Shown one piece after another: positions 33,020-41,191 of a stretch of DNA of 64,000 bases. The position numbers and the translations under genes are program-made. Within the stretch, counting starts at the first letter, position 1, and every line of letters starts with the position of its first letter. The stretch lies in the NCBI RefSeq assembly GCF_000161455.1, contig NZ_CM000745.1, positions 2,729,120-2,793,119 of the forward strand, given 5' to 3'. The DNA comes from Bacillus pseudomycoides DSM 12442. GTDB lineage: Bacteria; Bacillota; Bacilli; Bacillales; Bacillaceae_G. The notes below the pieces were generated by a model. The model saw only the letters and a program-made list of their open reading frames with translations, had not been told where the DNA came from and ran no database searches.

Positions 33020-34996
33020 ATGACTGTGGGATTATTAACAATAGCAACAAAGAATCTGAAGAATAACTTTTCCTTCTATTCGTTCTATTTCGTTTCAGTG
33101 GCTTTTGTTTTGATGGTGTTTTTCGCCTTTATTTCTTTTTCCATGAACGATATTATCATGGAAAAGATTTCGTCTGATGGTAGAGTAGAAACAATGTCGA
33201 GAACGGTGGCAATCTTCGTTATGGCATTTGTACTATTCTATATGTCATACTCCAATACTTTCTTTATGAAAAAAAGAATGAAAGAACTGGGAATTTATTC
33301 GCTCTTGGGGTATCGAAAGTCAACCATGGTAAAATTATTAACCTTTGAAAATATTATAATTTCTTTTACTGCTCTAATTGTAGGTATCGTGCTGGGTGCT
33401 GTTGCTCATAAAGGAATTATTGAGGTGATAGTCAAAGTACTAAAATTAAACATTAATACTTCTGAAGTGCCATTAATTAATCTTGATTCGGTACTATTCA
33501 CTTTTATTTTTATATTTGCTGTTTTGACTGTCTTATTCTTATCAAACTGGATAATCCTTCGAAAAAGTTCCTTACTTACTTTGGTATGTATGGAGAAAAA
33601 GGAAGAAAAGCAGATGAAAGTTAGTACAGCTTTATCCCTATTAGGACTATTCTTGATTTTGGTAGGCTATTTCTTAGCTATTGATATTATAAGAGGAACC
33701 GAATCATTGTGGAAAACGATAGGGTTTTCACCAATCGCACTTTTAACAATGTTAAGTGTGGTATTAGGGACAATCTTCTTTATTCACTCCTTTTTACCTT
33801 TTGCTATTCAAAAATTGAAGAAAAAGAAAAAATGGTTTTATAAGGAATCGAATATTATTATCATTCCAAACTTTATATTTAAAATCCGTTCGAAGGCAAA
33901 GACTTTAATTTTGTTAACTTTATTAGCTGCAGGAACTTTGGCTATATTTGGCGCCACTATACTAACGCTTTACTATCCAATTGCTGCTACAGAACGTATC
34001 GTACCGTCAGCTATTGAGTTCCCGTTGGAAGATAAAGAATCGGCTAATAAAGCAATTAAAGCTGTGCAAGATACTGTCGGAAAAGAAAACATGAAATACA
34101 AAGAAACGACTATTATTCAAGGAGCATCCTCTTCTGAAAATTTGCCTAAAGAATATAGTATGAAGAAAGAACATGGATTTGATCTAATCTCTGAGTCGGA
34201 TTACAGGGATCTAATAAATTTTCAAGGGAAAAATGTAGAATTTGAGAATTTAGCTAAACATGAAAGTATTTTAGTGAAATATAGGCCTGAAAAAGAAAAG
34301 TTAGATAAAGAGAATACATATACTTTGAACTTAACATCTACAAAGAGTGTGGATGTGAAAGTGAAAGAGACTACATTACTTAACCCAATTGGATTTGCGA
34401 ATAGTGTAGGAACCCTTATTATTTCTGACAAACTTTACAAAGAAATAAAAGCATTAGGGCTTCCAGAAAAGACTATGATGAGCATTAACGGAACAGATAT
34501 GAGAGATAACAAAGAAGTTTATGAAAACTTAGCTCCACTATTTAAAGATAATATCTATTTTACAAGTAGTTATCAAAAAAATGATTACATTATCCAGCAG
34601 AATAGCTCAACATTCCTGCTCATTAGCTTTGTCACTATCATCTTTTTTATTGCAACAGGTAGCATACTCTATTTCCATAATCTTTCGAGTATAATGTCAA
34701 ATGAAAATGAATTTACAATTTTACAAAGAATGGGATATAACAAGAAAAAGATAAAAAGGATAATAAGAAAAGAAATCTTTACGTTATTTAGCATCCCTTA
34801 TATATTAGGGGCAGCGCATAGTATTTTTGCACTGGTGGCATACAAAACTGCTTTAATGGACGATTTATTAGGAAAAGGTAGTGCCTTTATATTACCTATT
34901 CTTTTTGCATTAATTATTTTTACTGTGGTTTATATCATTTATTATTTGTTAACAAAAAGAGCATGCTATAAAATTATATTTAACGATAAAAAGTAA
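33020..34996 (+). CDS. BceB-type ABC transporter permease
   Basis: 658 residues, an FtsX-like permease. About four membrane segments form an N-terminal group (FYFVSVAFVLMVFFAF, VAIFVMAFVLFYM, IIISFTALIVGIVLG, VLFTFIFIFAVLTVLF). Two more pairs follow. A large extracytoplasmic loop of about 210 residues (roughly 325-535) then leads to three C-terminal segments. That large loop is the feature separating BceB-type transporters from others; it binds the antibiotic or sensory partner. It starts 17 bases after the ATPase, with GAAAGGAAGG upstream. Confidence 0.88.
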   Translation: MTVGLLTIATKNLKNNFSFYSFYFVSVAFVLMVFFAFISFSMNDIIMEKISSDGRVETMSRTVAIFVMAFVLFYMSYSNTFFMKKRMKELGIYSLLGYRKSTMVKLLTFENIIISFTALIVGIVLGAVAHKGIIEVIVKVLKLNINTSEVPLINLDSVLFTFIFIFAVLTVLFLSNWIILRKSSLLTLVCMEKKEEKQMKVSTALSLLGLFLILVGYFLAIDIIRGTESLWKTIGFSPIALLTMLSVVLGTIFFIHSFLPFAIQKLKKKKKWFYKESNIIIIPNFIFKIRSKAKTLILLTLLAAGTLAIFGATILTLYYPIAATERIVPSAIEFPLEDKESANKAIKAVQDTVGKENMKYKETTIIQGASSSENLPKEYSMKKEHGFDLISESDYRDLINFQGKNVEFENLAKHESILVKYRPEKEKLDKENTYTLNLTSTKSVDVKVKETTLLNPIGFANSVGTLIISDKLYKEIKALGLPEKTMMSINGTDMRDNKEVYENLAPLFKDNIYFTSSYQKNDYIIQQNSSTFLLISFVTIIFFIATGSILYFHNLSSIMSNENEFTILQRMGYNKKKIKRIIRKEIFTLFSIPYILGAAHSIFALVAYKTALMDDLLGKGSAFILPILFALIIFTVVYIIYYLLTKRACYKIIFNDKK

Positions 34997-35002
34997 AAAT
35001 TT

Positions 35003-35046
35003 ACAGATAAAGCTGATGATAATAAACAAACATCAGCTTTATCTGT
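35003..35046 (+). promoter_or_regulatory. Perfect 16-bp inverted repeat between transporter and kinase genes
   Basis: ACAGATAAAGCTGATG and CATCAGCTTTATCTGT with a 12-base loop, seven bases after the permease stop. A T tract is not present, so it is not a standard terminator. It may act as an RNA stability or processing element that sets different transporter and kinase levels, or as a weak attenuator. Confidence 0.6.
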
Positions 35047-35074
35047 ATGTAATCTAGTAAAGGTAAGTGAGTCT

Positions 35075-36661
35075 ATGAAAAAATACTATGAGCAAAAACA
35101 AATCTTTATTTTAATGAATCAACTTTGTATGATTATTTTTTTATGCTATGAATTTTTGCAAGGTAAGATTGCAGGAACAGCAAAGTTACTTCCACTAACG
35201 TTTATAACAATAATGGTCATATATGGGGCATATATTAGTTTTGTAAACATAAAAGAAAATAACACGCTATCAAAATTCTCCAAATTGCTATTTTTTGCTT
35301 CATGGCAATTTTTACTTACGCTTAACGGGAGTCAAATTTCTTATACACTAAGTATACTACTTAGTGTAGTAATTCTATATAAGACAGTACAATTTTTGCT
35401 TTTGTTCTTTTTCCAAGATTCTATTTATGCTTATAAAAAAGAGACAGACTGGATTTTAAAGATTACATGTGTATTAACATTGGTTGCGAAATTGACAAAC
35501 GATAAAATATTTGCCGCTCTATTTTCATGTCAATGGATTTTTAGTTTTATTTGTATTATTTTTCTGTTTTTGAAAAATCGAGAACGAATTAAATTTATCT
35601 TCAAAAGCGAAAAAAAGCAGTTATTTAAATCTGTTGCTATTCTTATCGCTCTCTTTATTGTATATGCTATGTTGTTTGCAGGAAGCCCCGAATATTTAAG
35701 TAATTTAGGGTGGTATATCGTGATCCTGCTACCCTTATTTAGTATTCATGCGATTGCTTTTAAAAGCCATACATTTATGAAGCAATATTTTCTTTTAAAG
35801 GAAGGTAAAATGATATTCATGTTTTTATGTTTTATTGTTTTTATTAGTTCGCTTGGGCTGTTGTTTAAATTTAATATGATTACCTATTTTGTCATTATAC
35901 ATACGATTTTTTGGTTTGTTCTTCTTTATTTCACATTATTATTTCAAGACATAAAAGATACGATCTTAAATGTGGATGCAGAAGAACCTAAACCCTTGCC
36001 AGAAAGCTCTTACGTTCAAAATCTTTTACAGATAGCTAAAGAGGAGAGGTTGAAAAGTGAATTTTCTGATTATCTGCATGATGAAATATTACAAGATATA
36101 TTAGCAGTTAAAAATATGATGAATAAATCTAATAAAGAAGAAATTCATGAAATGATAGTAAAAACGCTAGATGACTTAAACCAGTCTATACGTGTACAAA
36201 TGCAAGAATACCACCCAACGTTATTAAAGACACTCACATTAAAAAAGAATTATAGTAATCTGCTTGAGATGATCCAGCAAAAATACGGAATGAAAAATAT
36301 TGATATATCTTTTAATTGTAATGATAATTTATTCTTAGTTGAACCTTATAATCTTGTTATATATCGAATTTTAAAAGAATTAGTAACAAATGCGTTCAAA
36401 CATTCTAAATGTTCTAAGTTAGTTTTGAGTTTGACACAAGAAAATAACAAAATAGAGCTTATAGTAAAAGATAATGGGATAGGTATGGGAAATGAGAAGC
36501 ATATTCCTAATGAACATAGGGGGGTGAATTCGATTAAAGAACAACTGTTTTTGTTAAACGGTAACATGACAATTTCAGAATGTAATCCTTCTGGTTTATG
36601 TATTGATATTTTTATTCCTATGAAAGGAGATGATTCCTATCAATATTTTATTAATAGATGA
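35075..36661 (+). CDS. NarL-type sensor histidine kinase with polytopic membrane domain
   Basis: 528 residues. Eight to ten hydrophobic segments fill residues 10-305, with almost no extracytoplasmic domain. A cytosolic DHp follows, DYLHDEILQDILAVKNMMNK, placing the phosphoacceptor at His335 in the HisKA_3-like context (H-[DE]-x-[IL]-x-Q-x-[IL]). The HATPase_c has KELVTNAFKHSK, DNGIGMGN and RGVNSIKEQL. Bce transporters normally work with short two-TM kinases of another class, so this pairing is unusual. AAAGGT precedes ATG 35075. Confidence 0.85.
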   Translation: MKKYYEQKQIFILMNQLCMIIFLCYEFLQGKIAGTAKLLPLTFITIMVIYGAYISFVNIKENNTLSKFSKLLFFASWQFLLTLNGSQISYTLSILLSVVILYKTVQFLLLFFFQDSIYAYKKETDWILKITCVLTLVAKLTNDKIFAALFSCQWIFSFICIIFLFLKNRERIKFIFKSEKKQLFKSVAILIALFIVYAMLFAGSPEYLSNLGWYIVILLPLFSIHAIAFKSHTFMKQYFLLKEGKMIFMFLCFIVFISSLGLLFKFNMITYFVIIHTIFWFVLLYFTLLFQDIKDTILNVDAEEPKPLPESSYVQNLLQIAKEERLKSEFSDYLHDEILQDILAVKNMMNKSNKEEIHEMIVKTLDDLNQSIRVQMQEYHPTLLKTLTLKKNYSNLLEMIQQKYGMKNIDISFNCNDNLFLVEPYNLVIYRILKELVTNAFKHSKCSKLVLSLTQENNKIELIVKDNGIGMGNEKHIPNEHRGVNSIKEQLFLLNGNMTISECNPSGLCIDIFIPMKGDDSYQYFINR

Positions 36662-37253
36662 CCATGCTTTGTTTTCAAAAAGTTTGGAGATAGCTTTAGA
36701 AGATTATCCTGAGATAGATGAATTCTATTCATTACAAAATGTTGGAAATGTTATCACAATCATTAATGAGTTTAAGCCAGATATTATTTTAGTAGATATA
36801 AATTTAAGCAATATTAGTAGCGAAGATGGTTTAGAAATAGCAAAAACTATTTTAGATAGTAAATGTGACACGAAAATAGCTATATTAACAGGCTATGATT
36901 TGCCTGTTTATCGATATGAAGCTCAAAAAATTGGTGTAAGTGGCTTTATTAATAAAAATATTATGCCAGATAAGTTGTTGGAAATTTTAATTAAAATTAA
37001 CGAAGGTATTTGTTATTTTCCAATGTCTATGGACTATGTTGAAGAATTAACCGATAGTGAGAAACAAATTTTACAGTTACTATGTGGTGGATATAAGCGT
37101 AAAGAAATTGCTACTATGTTATATGCTAGTGAACGCACAATTTCAAACCATATTCAACATATGTTTGATAAATTGGATGTTTCATCTTCATTAGAAGCTG
37201 TAACAAAAGGAATACAATTAGGATATATTCAACCTCATTATAGAAATCGTTAA
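36630..37253 (+). CDS. NarL/LuxR-type response regulator
   Basis: 207 residues. Receiver with LLIDDHALF and phosphoacceptor Asp56 in IILVDINL, then a LuxR helix-turn-helix: LTDSEKQILQLLCGGYKRKEIATMLYASERTISNHIQHMFDKLDV. It overlaps the kinase gene by 32 bases. The Shine-Dalgarno AAAGGAG (36623-36629) abuts ATG 36630 with no spacing, so initiation may be inefficient, translationally coupled, or at a non-ATG codon a few bases later. It probably controls the transporter genes upstream. Confidence 0.88.
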   Translation: MIPINILLIDDHALFSKSLEIALEDYPEIDEFYSLQNVGNVITIINEFKPDIILVDINLSNISSEDGLEIAKTILDSKCDTKIAILTGYDLPVYRYEAQKIGVSGFINKNIMPDKLLEILIKINEGICYFPMSMDYVEELTDSEKQILQLLCGGYKRKEIATMLYASERTISNHIQHMFDKLDVSSSLEAVTKGIQLGYIQPHYRNR

Positions 37254-37316
37254 TGAAACTATGGGCTTGAATCCAATACATTTCATTCAATGGTAAATTT
37301 TTGATTGTAATCTTTT

Positions 37317-37336
37317 GTTCATATTCCGTTCATATT
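37317..37336 (+). promoter_or_regulatory. HssR operator (direct repeat) of hrtBA
   Basis: Two exact copies of GTTCATATT separated by CC, at 37317-37325 and 37328-37336. This is identical in form to the direct repeat bound by HssR upstream of hrtAB in S. aureus. It lies 49 bases before hrtB. Its presence shows that hrtBA keeps its haem-responsive control even though hssRS is now about 9 kb away. Confidence 0.85.
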
Positions 37337-37384
37337 TCTTTTTTAAGATGAGCACATAGAAAGAAATAGGAAGGAGCGAGCGAA

Positions 37385-38449
37385 ATGTTTCTAGCTCTGC
37401 GTGAATTAAAACAATCAAAATTAAGATATGGATTAATCGGGCTCATCATGATTTTATTATCATTTTTAGTTCTTGTGATTTCTGGATTAGCAAATGGTTT
37501 ATCGTATGATAATGCATCATCAATTCAAAATATGGATGCAACAAAATTTGTATTAGCAGATGATGCAGAAAATAAATTACTCCGTTCACAAATAAAGAAA
37601 GAAGATGTGGATGATGTAGTAGGGCAAGTAGATGCAAAAGATGCTGTGCCATTTCATGTGAAGGTTTCTACGTATGAAAAGAAGGATAGTTCAAAAAAGG
37701 TTGATATTGCAATTTTTGCAAGTGAACGTGACACGTTCTTGGAACCAAAGATTGTGAAAGGGAATGCATTAGGAACAGCACAAGATGAAATGGTTGCTGA
37801 CGAATCGATTAAAGAAAAAGGCATAGATATTGGCGATACAATTATCGATCCAGTTTCGAAAAAGGAATTCAAAATCGTTGGCTTTACGAAAGATCAAATG
37901 TTTAGTCACACACCTGTTGTTTATGTGAATCAAGATGTATGGGGACAAATTGCGCAGCCAAATCAAAAGGATTATAGCGCAATTGCACTTCGTACTGATA
38001 AAGAAGTGAAAAATGCACATGTGATTGAGAAAAAAGAAGTTCTTCAAAGTATTCCAGGGTATAAAGAAGAACAAGGAACATTAACAATGATTATTGCGTT
38101 CTTGCTTGTGATTGCTGCTTTATTAATCGGTGTGTTCTTCTATGTCATTACATTACAAAAAACGCAGCAATTAGGTGTATTAAAAGCAATTGGAACGAAA
38201 AATTCGTATTTAGCAAATACTTTAGTTGTGCAAGCATTATTCTTATCTGTTGTTGCAATGGGGATAAGTATTGTATTAGTAGAAGGATTGCAAAAGATTT
38301 TGCCAGAAAGCATGCCATTTTTATTAACAACGACAATGATTGGCCAATATGCAGGAATCTTTATTGTCATTAGTATTCTAGGAACACTTATTTCCTTATA
38401 TCAAGTGTTAAAAGTTGATGCACTAGAAGCAATTGGAGGTGGCATGTAA
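37385..38449 (+). CDS. hrtB: Haem-efflux transporter permease HrtB
   Basis: 354 residues, MacB/FtsX-type permease: an N-terminal membrane segment (GLIMILLSFLVLVISGLA), an extracytoplasmic domain of about 190 residues (MacB-like periplasmic core, ending near LQSIPGYKEEQ), then three C-terminal membrane segments (MIIAFLLVIAALLIGVFFYV, LVVQALFLSVVAMGISIVLV, IGQYAGIFIVISILGTLISL). With HrtA it relieves haem toxicity at the membrane. AGGAAGGAGCG stands before ATG 37385; the HssR operator is just upstream. It overlaps hrtA in a TAATG arrangement. Confidence 0.9.
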   Translation: MFLALRELKQSKLRYGLIGLIMILLSFLVLVISGLANGLSYDNASSIQNMDATKFVLADDAENKLLRSQIKKEDVDDVVGQVDAKDAVPFHVKVSTYEKKDSSKKVDIAIFASERDTFLEPKIVKGNALGTAQDEMVADESIKEKGIDIGDTIIDPVSKKEFKIVGFTKDQMFSHTPVVYVNQDVWGQIAQPNQKDYSAIALRTDKEVKNAHVIEKKEVLQSIPGYKEEQGTLTMIIAFLLVIAALLIGVFFYVITLQKTQQLGVLKAIGTKNSYLANTLVVQALFLSVVAMGISIVLVEGLQKILPESMPFLLTTTMIGQYAGIFIVISILGTLISLYQVLKVDALEAIGGGM

Positions 38450-39120
38450 TGACTTCATTATTAAAATTAGAGGAAGTAAGTAAAGTGTACGGAGAAGGAA
38501 ATACCGAAGTAACTGCTCTACATCCAATTTCACTTGATGTGAAGGCGGGAGAGTTTATCGGTATTGTTGGTCCCTCTGGATCAGGGAAAAGTACTTTGTT
38601 ATCAATTGCTGGTGCGTTATTATCACCATCAAAAGGAAACATTTACATTCGTGAACAAAATATTACGCGTTTATCAGAAAAGGAAATGACAGATATTCGT
38701 TTAAGAAAAATCGGGTTCATTTTTCAGTTTGCAAATCTTGTTCCCTATTTAAATGTAAAGGAACAATTACTCTACATTGCAAAATTAAAGAAAGAAGACC
38801 GAAAAGAATCCGAAAAGCGTGTGGATCATTTGTTAGCTGCATTTGGATTATCTCAAAGAAAAAATCATTATCCAAATCAATTATCTGGCGGAGAAAAACA
38901 AAGGGTTGCAATTGCTCGTGCTTTCATGAATAATCCAGATTTAATATTAGCGGATGAACCAACAGCAAGCCTTGATTCAAAACGTGGGCGCGAAGTTGTC
39001 GAAATGATGAAACGAGAAGTAAAAGAAAGTCAAAAAGCAGCGATTATGATTACACATGACGAAAGAATGCTGGATGTATGTGATCGCATCTTAACATTAC
39101 GTGACGGAAAGTTAGTATAG
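38449..39120 (+). CDS. hrtA: Haem-efflux transporter ATPase HrtA
   Basis: 223 residues, MacB/LolD-type ATPase. Walker A GPSGSGKST, Q-loop FQFANL, signature LSGGEKQR, Walker B LILADEPTASLD, and H-loop ITHD are complete. Its ATG overlaps the hrtB stop by one base, so translation is coupled. Identity follows from gene order, family, and the HssR operator. Confidence 0.9.
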   Translation: MTSLLKLEEVSKVYGEGNTEVTALHPISLDVKAGEFIGIVGPSGSGKSTLLSIAGALLSPSKGNIYIREQNITRLSEKEMTDIRLRKIGFIFQFANLVPYLNVKEQLLYIAKLKKEDRKESEKRVDHLLAAFGLSQRKNHYPNQLSGGEKQRVAIARAFMNNPDLILADEPTASLDSKRGREVVEMMKREVKESQKAAIMITHDERMLDVCDRILTLRDGKLV

Positions 39121-39130
39121 GTAGTATAAG

Positions 39131-39162
39131 AAAAAGCGCAGGGTGGATTCCTGTGCTTTTTT
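39131..39162 (+). terminator. Rho-independent terminator
   Basis: AAAAAGCGCAGG / CCTGTGCTTTTTT stem and T run after hrtA. Confidence 0.85.
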
Positions 39163-39250
39163 GTACATGATAATTCGTTTAGACTGGTTTTGGAATTAAA
39201 TGTTATAATAGTCTTATTATTCTGTTATTTATAAGGGAGGAGGATAAAAT

Positions 39251-39598
39251 ATGGAGAAAAAAATCATACGTATGGAAGGGCTTATTGTCTTAATAGCGAC
39301 CATTTATATATATGCATTAAATGAGTTTAGCTGGTTAATATTCTTCTTGTTGCTTTTAGTACCTGATGTTTCAATGCTAGCATATCTTATTAATAATCGT
39401 ATTGGTGCGCAGATTTATAACCTGTTTCATACTTACATAGTATCAATATTACTGGTTTTGATCGGTTTATTTCTAAAATCAGATGTGACTCTTATGATCG
39501 GCTTAATTTGGACAGCTCATATTGGAATGGATCGTCTGTTCGGATGTGGTCTTAAATATCAAACGGATTTTAAGGATACGCATATTCAGAAGTTATAA
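39251..39598 (+). CDS. DUF4260 family membrane protein
   Basis: 115 residues with four hydrophobic segments. LLVPDVSMLAYLINNRIGAQIYNLFHTY and WTAHIGMDRLFGCGLKYQTDFKDTHIQ are the hallmark blocks of DUF4260. Function unknown. AAGGGAGGAGG before ATG 39251 is a very strong binding site. Monocistronic by appearance, with a separate start for the next gene. Confidence 0.88.
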   Translation: MEKKIIRMEGLIVLIATIYIYALNEFSWLIFFLLLLVPDVSMLAYLINNRIGAQIYNLFHTYIVSILLVLIGLFLKSDVTLMIGLIWTAHIGMDRLFGCGLKYQTDFKDTHIQKL

Positions 39599-39686
39599 AA
39601 TACAGTAGGAATAAACGTTTATAATACATATGAATCTTTTTATGTACCAAGCTATATTCATTTTAAAATCTAAGAGGGATAGGTAT

Positions 39687-40445
39687 ATGAATAATGATAT
39701 GAAACGATACTTAATATGCACGTTCATATTTACATGGATACTCTGGGCACTATTAATTAGCTTGATAAAATGGGACATTACCACATTCGGTACTCCATTA
39801 GCAATGATATTGTTTGTTTTCGGAGGTATCATGCCAGCAATTAGTGCAATTAGTTTAAAGAAAAAATATGGATCAAAAGAGGAGTTTAGAGTTTTTATCA
39901 AAAACATTGTTAACGCTAAACATCATTTTGCATGGTATATTCTGCTCATTGTTCTAGCTTTTATTAGCTGTTATCTGCCAACGCTATTTGGTGGGGAAAC
40001 GATGCAAAAGCCATTATACGTTGCATTATTTAATTTTCCAATGATTATTGGTGGTGGAGTTGAGGAAATCGGATGGAGGGGATTCTTGCAACCTGCACTT
40101 CAAAAAAGGTTTTCTTCATTTTTAAGCACCATGATTGTGAGCATAATATGGGCTGTTTGGCACCTGCCGTTATGGTTCATTCCAGGCACTAACCAGTCTC
40201 AAATAAATTTTATATACTTTATAATCACGATAATTGCCGTATCCTTCATATATACTACAATTTATAATGCAACTAAAAGTATTTTTATGTGTCTAGTTTT
40301 CCATGCACTTATGAATTCTTTTTGGAGCGTATACGTGCCAAATGATAAGATTTTACCAGCCTGTTCAACTCTTATCTTTGGAATTTTCGTCTTTATAGTG
40401 TATAAATTAGTGATAAAAAGAAAAAGTACTTTATTAACAGGTTAA
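39687..40445 (+). CDS. CPBP family intramembrane metalloprotease
   Basis: 252 residues from ATG 39687 (AAGAGGGATAGG upstream; the open frame to 39630 lacks one). Around seven membrane segments. The Abi/CPBP motifs are intact: GVEEIGWRGFLQP (motif 1, EEx3R), WAVWHLPLWF (motif 2) and VFHALMNS (motif 3). Relatives protect against bacteriocins or process prenylated peptides; no substrate is evident here. Confidence 0.88.
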   Translation: MNNDMKRYLICTFIFTWILWALLISLIKWDITTFGTPLAMILFVFGGIMPAISAISLKKKYGSKEEFRVFIKNIVNAKHHFAWYILLIVLAFISCYLPTLFGGETMQKPLYVALFNFPMIIGGGVEEIGWRGFLQPALQKRFSSFLSTMIVSIIWAVWHLPLWFIPGTNQSQINFIYFIITIIAVSFIYTTIYNATKSIFMCLVFHALMNSFWSVYVPNDKILPACSTLIFGIFVFIVYKLVIKRKSTLLTG

Positions 40446-40559
40446 CAAAGATAAAGCAAGGAAACCTATTTCGAGTTTCCCTTCATCAAACCTTAAGTCC
40501 CCTATTAAGGGATATAACTTACCGACATGTTATATCGTGGATTTTAAATGCTGCTCTCT

Positions 40560-40852
40560 GGGCACAATTTTATTTTGCGAACGCTGTCTGCAGCGTGATA
40601 AAGCGATCTATTCATGATGGGAAAATGACGCAAATGGAACTCGATGTAATAGCTGATGATAAAAAGAATATTCTTGTCGGTGCAACAGAGTACATGGAAT
40701 ATTCTATAGAAGGAACAAACGAATGTCATACATATAATGCGGGGAATCCTCCAAAATTTGAAGGGGATCAAACGGTATATGTGCGCCATAAAGGAGAAAG
40801 GAATTTACATCCAGGTTTAACACGGATTGTTCATTTTTCAGCTAATAAATAG
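40560..40852 (+). pseudogene. C-terminal scrap of a DUF4073-type domain protein
   Basis: A frame open from far upstream, with no credible start, ends ADDKKNILVGATEYMEYSIEG, then YNAGNPPKFEGDQTVYVRHKGE, stop 40852. This resembles the beta-sandwich DUF4073 repeats at the end of large secreted B. cereus proteins such as some metallophosphoesterases. Everything before it is missing. GTG 40595 could in principle start an 85-residue protein, but no ribosome binding site supports this. Confidence 0.5.
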
Positions 40853-40895
40853 TTTAGAAAAGTAGTATGAAAGTAATAATGTATATCTTCTATAT

Positions 40896-40932
40896 AAAAA
40901 GGGCTTTTATGTTATGATAAAGCTCTTTTTTG
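40896..40932 (+). terminator. Rho-independent terminator
   Basis: AAAAAGGGCTTTTA / TAAAGCTCTTTTTT stem and T run. The 260 bases that follow, up to dcyD, contain only a short CCTGAA/TTCAGG inverted repeat at 41033-41049 and no gene. Confidence 0.75.
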
Positions 40933-41191
40933 TGCGTTTATAAAAAAGTAAGTGAAATGTTAGGGGAAATCATGTTTTTTAAATCATTAGAGTCGCTTTA
41001 CTACAATGAATCAAGTATACTGAGAAATGTTTCCTGAAAATAATTCAGGCTAAAAATCCATTAGGATTGTTTGGTTACTGAAGACTTTTCTAATAAAAGT
41101 GTAAGAGTTATGATTAGTGAACAGATAATGCTTGATGGATATTTGAATTACTATTTTAATTTTAGATAAAGAGTAAATAAGGAGAGTTAGT

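Noticed and set aside
40595..40852. Stand-alone 85-residue protein from GTG 40595
   Set aside because: The frame is open far upstream, there is no ribosome binding site, and the sequence matches only the tail of a larger domain; treated as a gene scrap.
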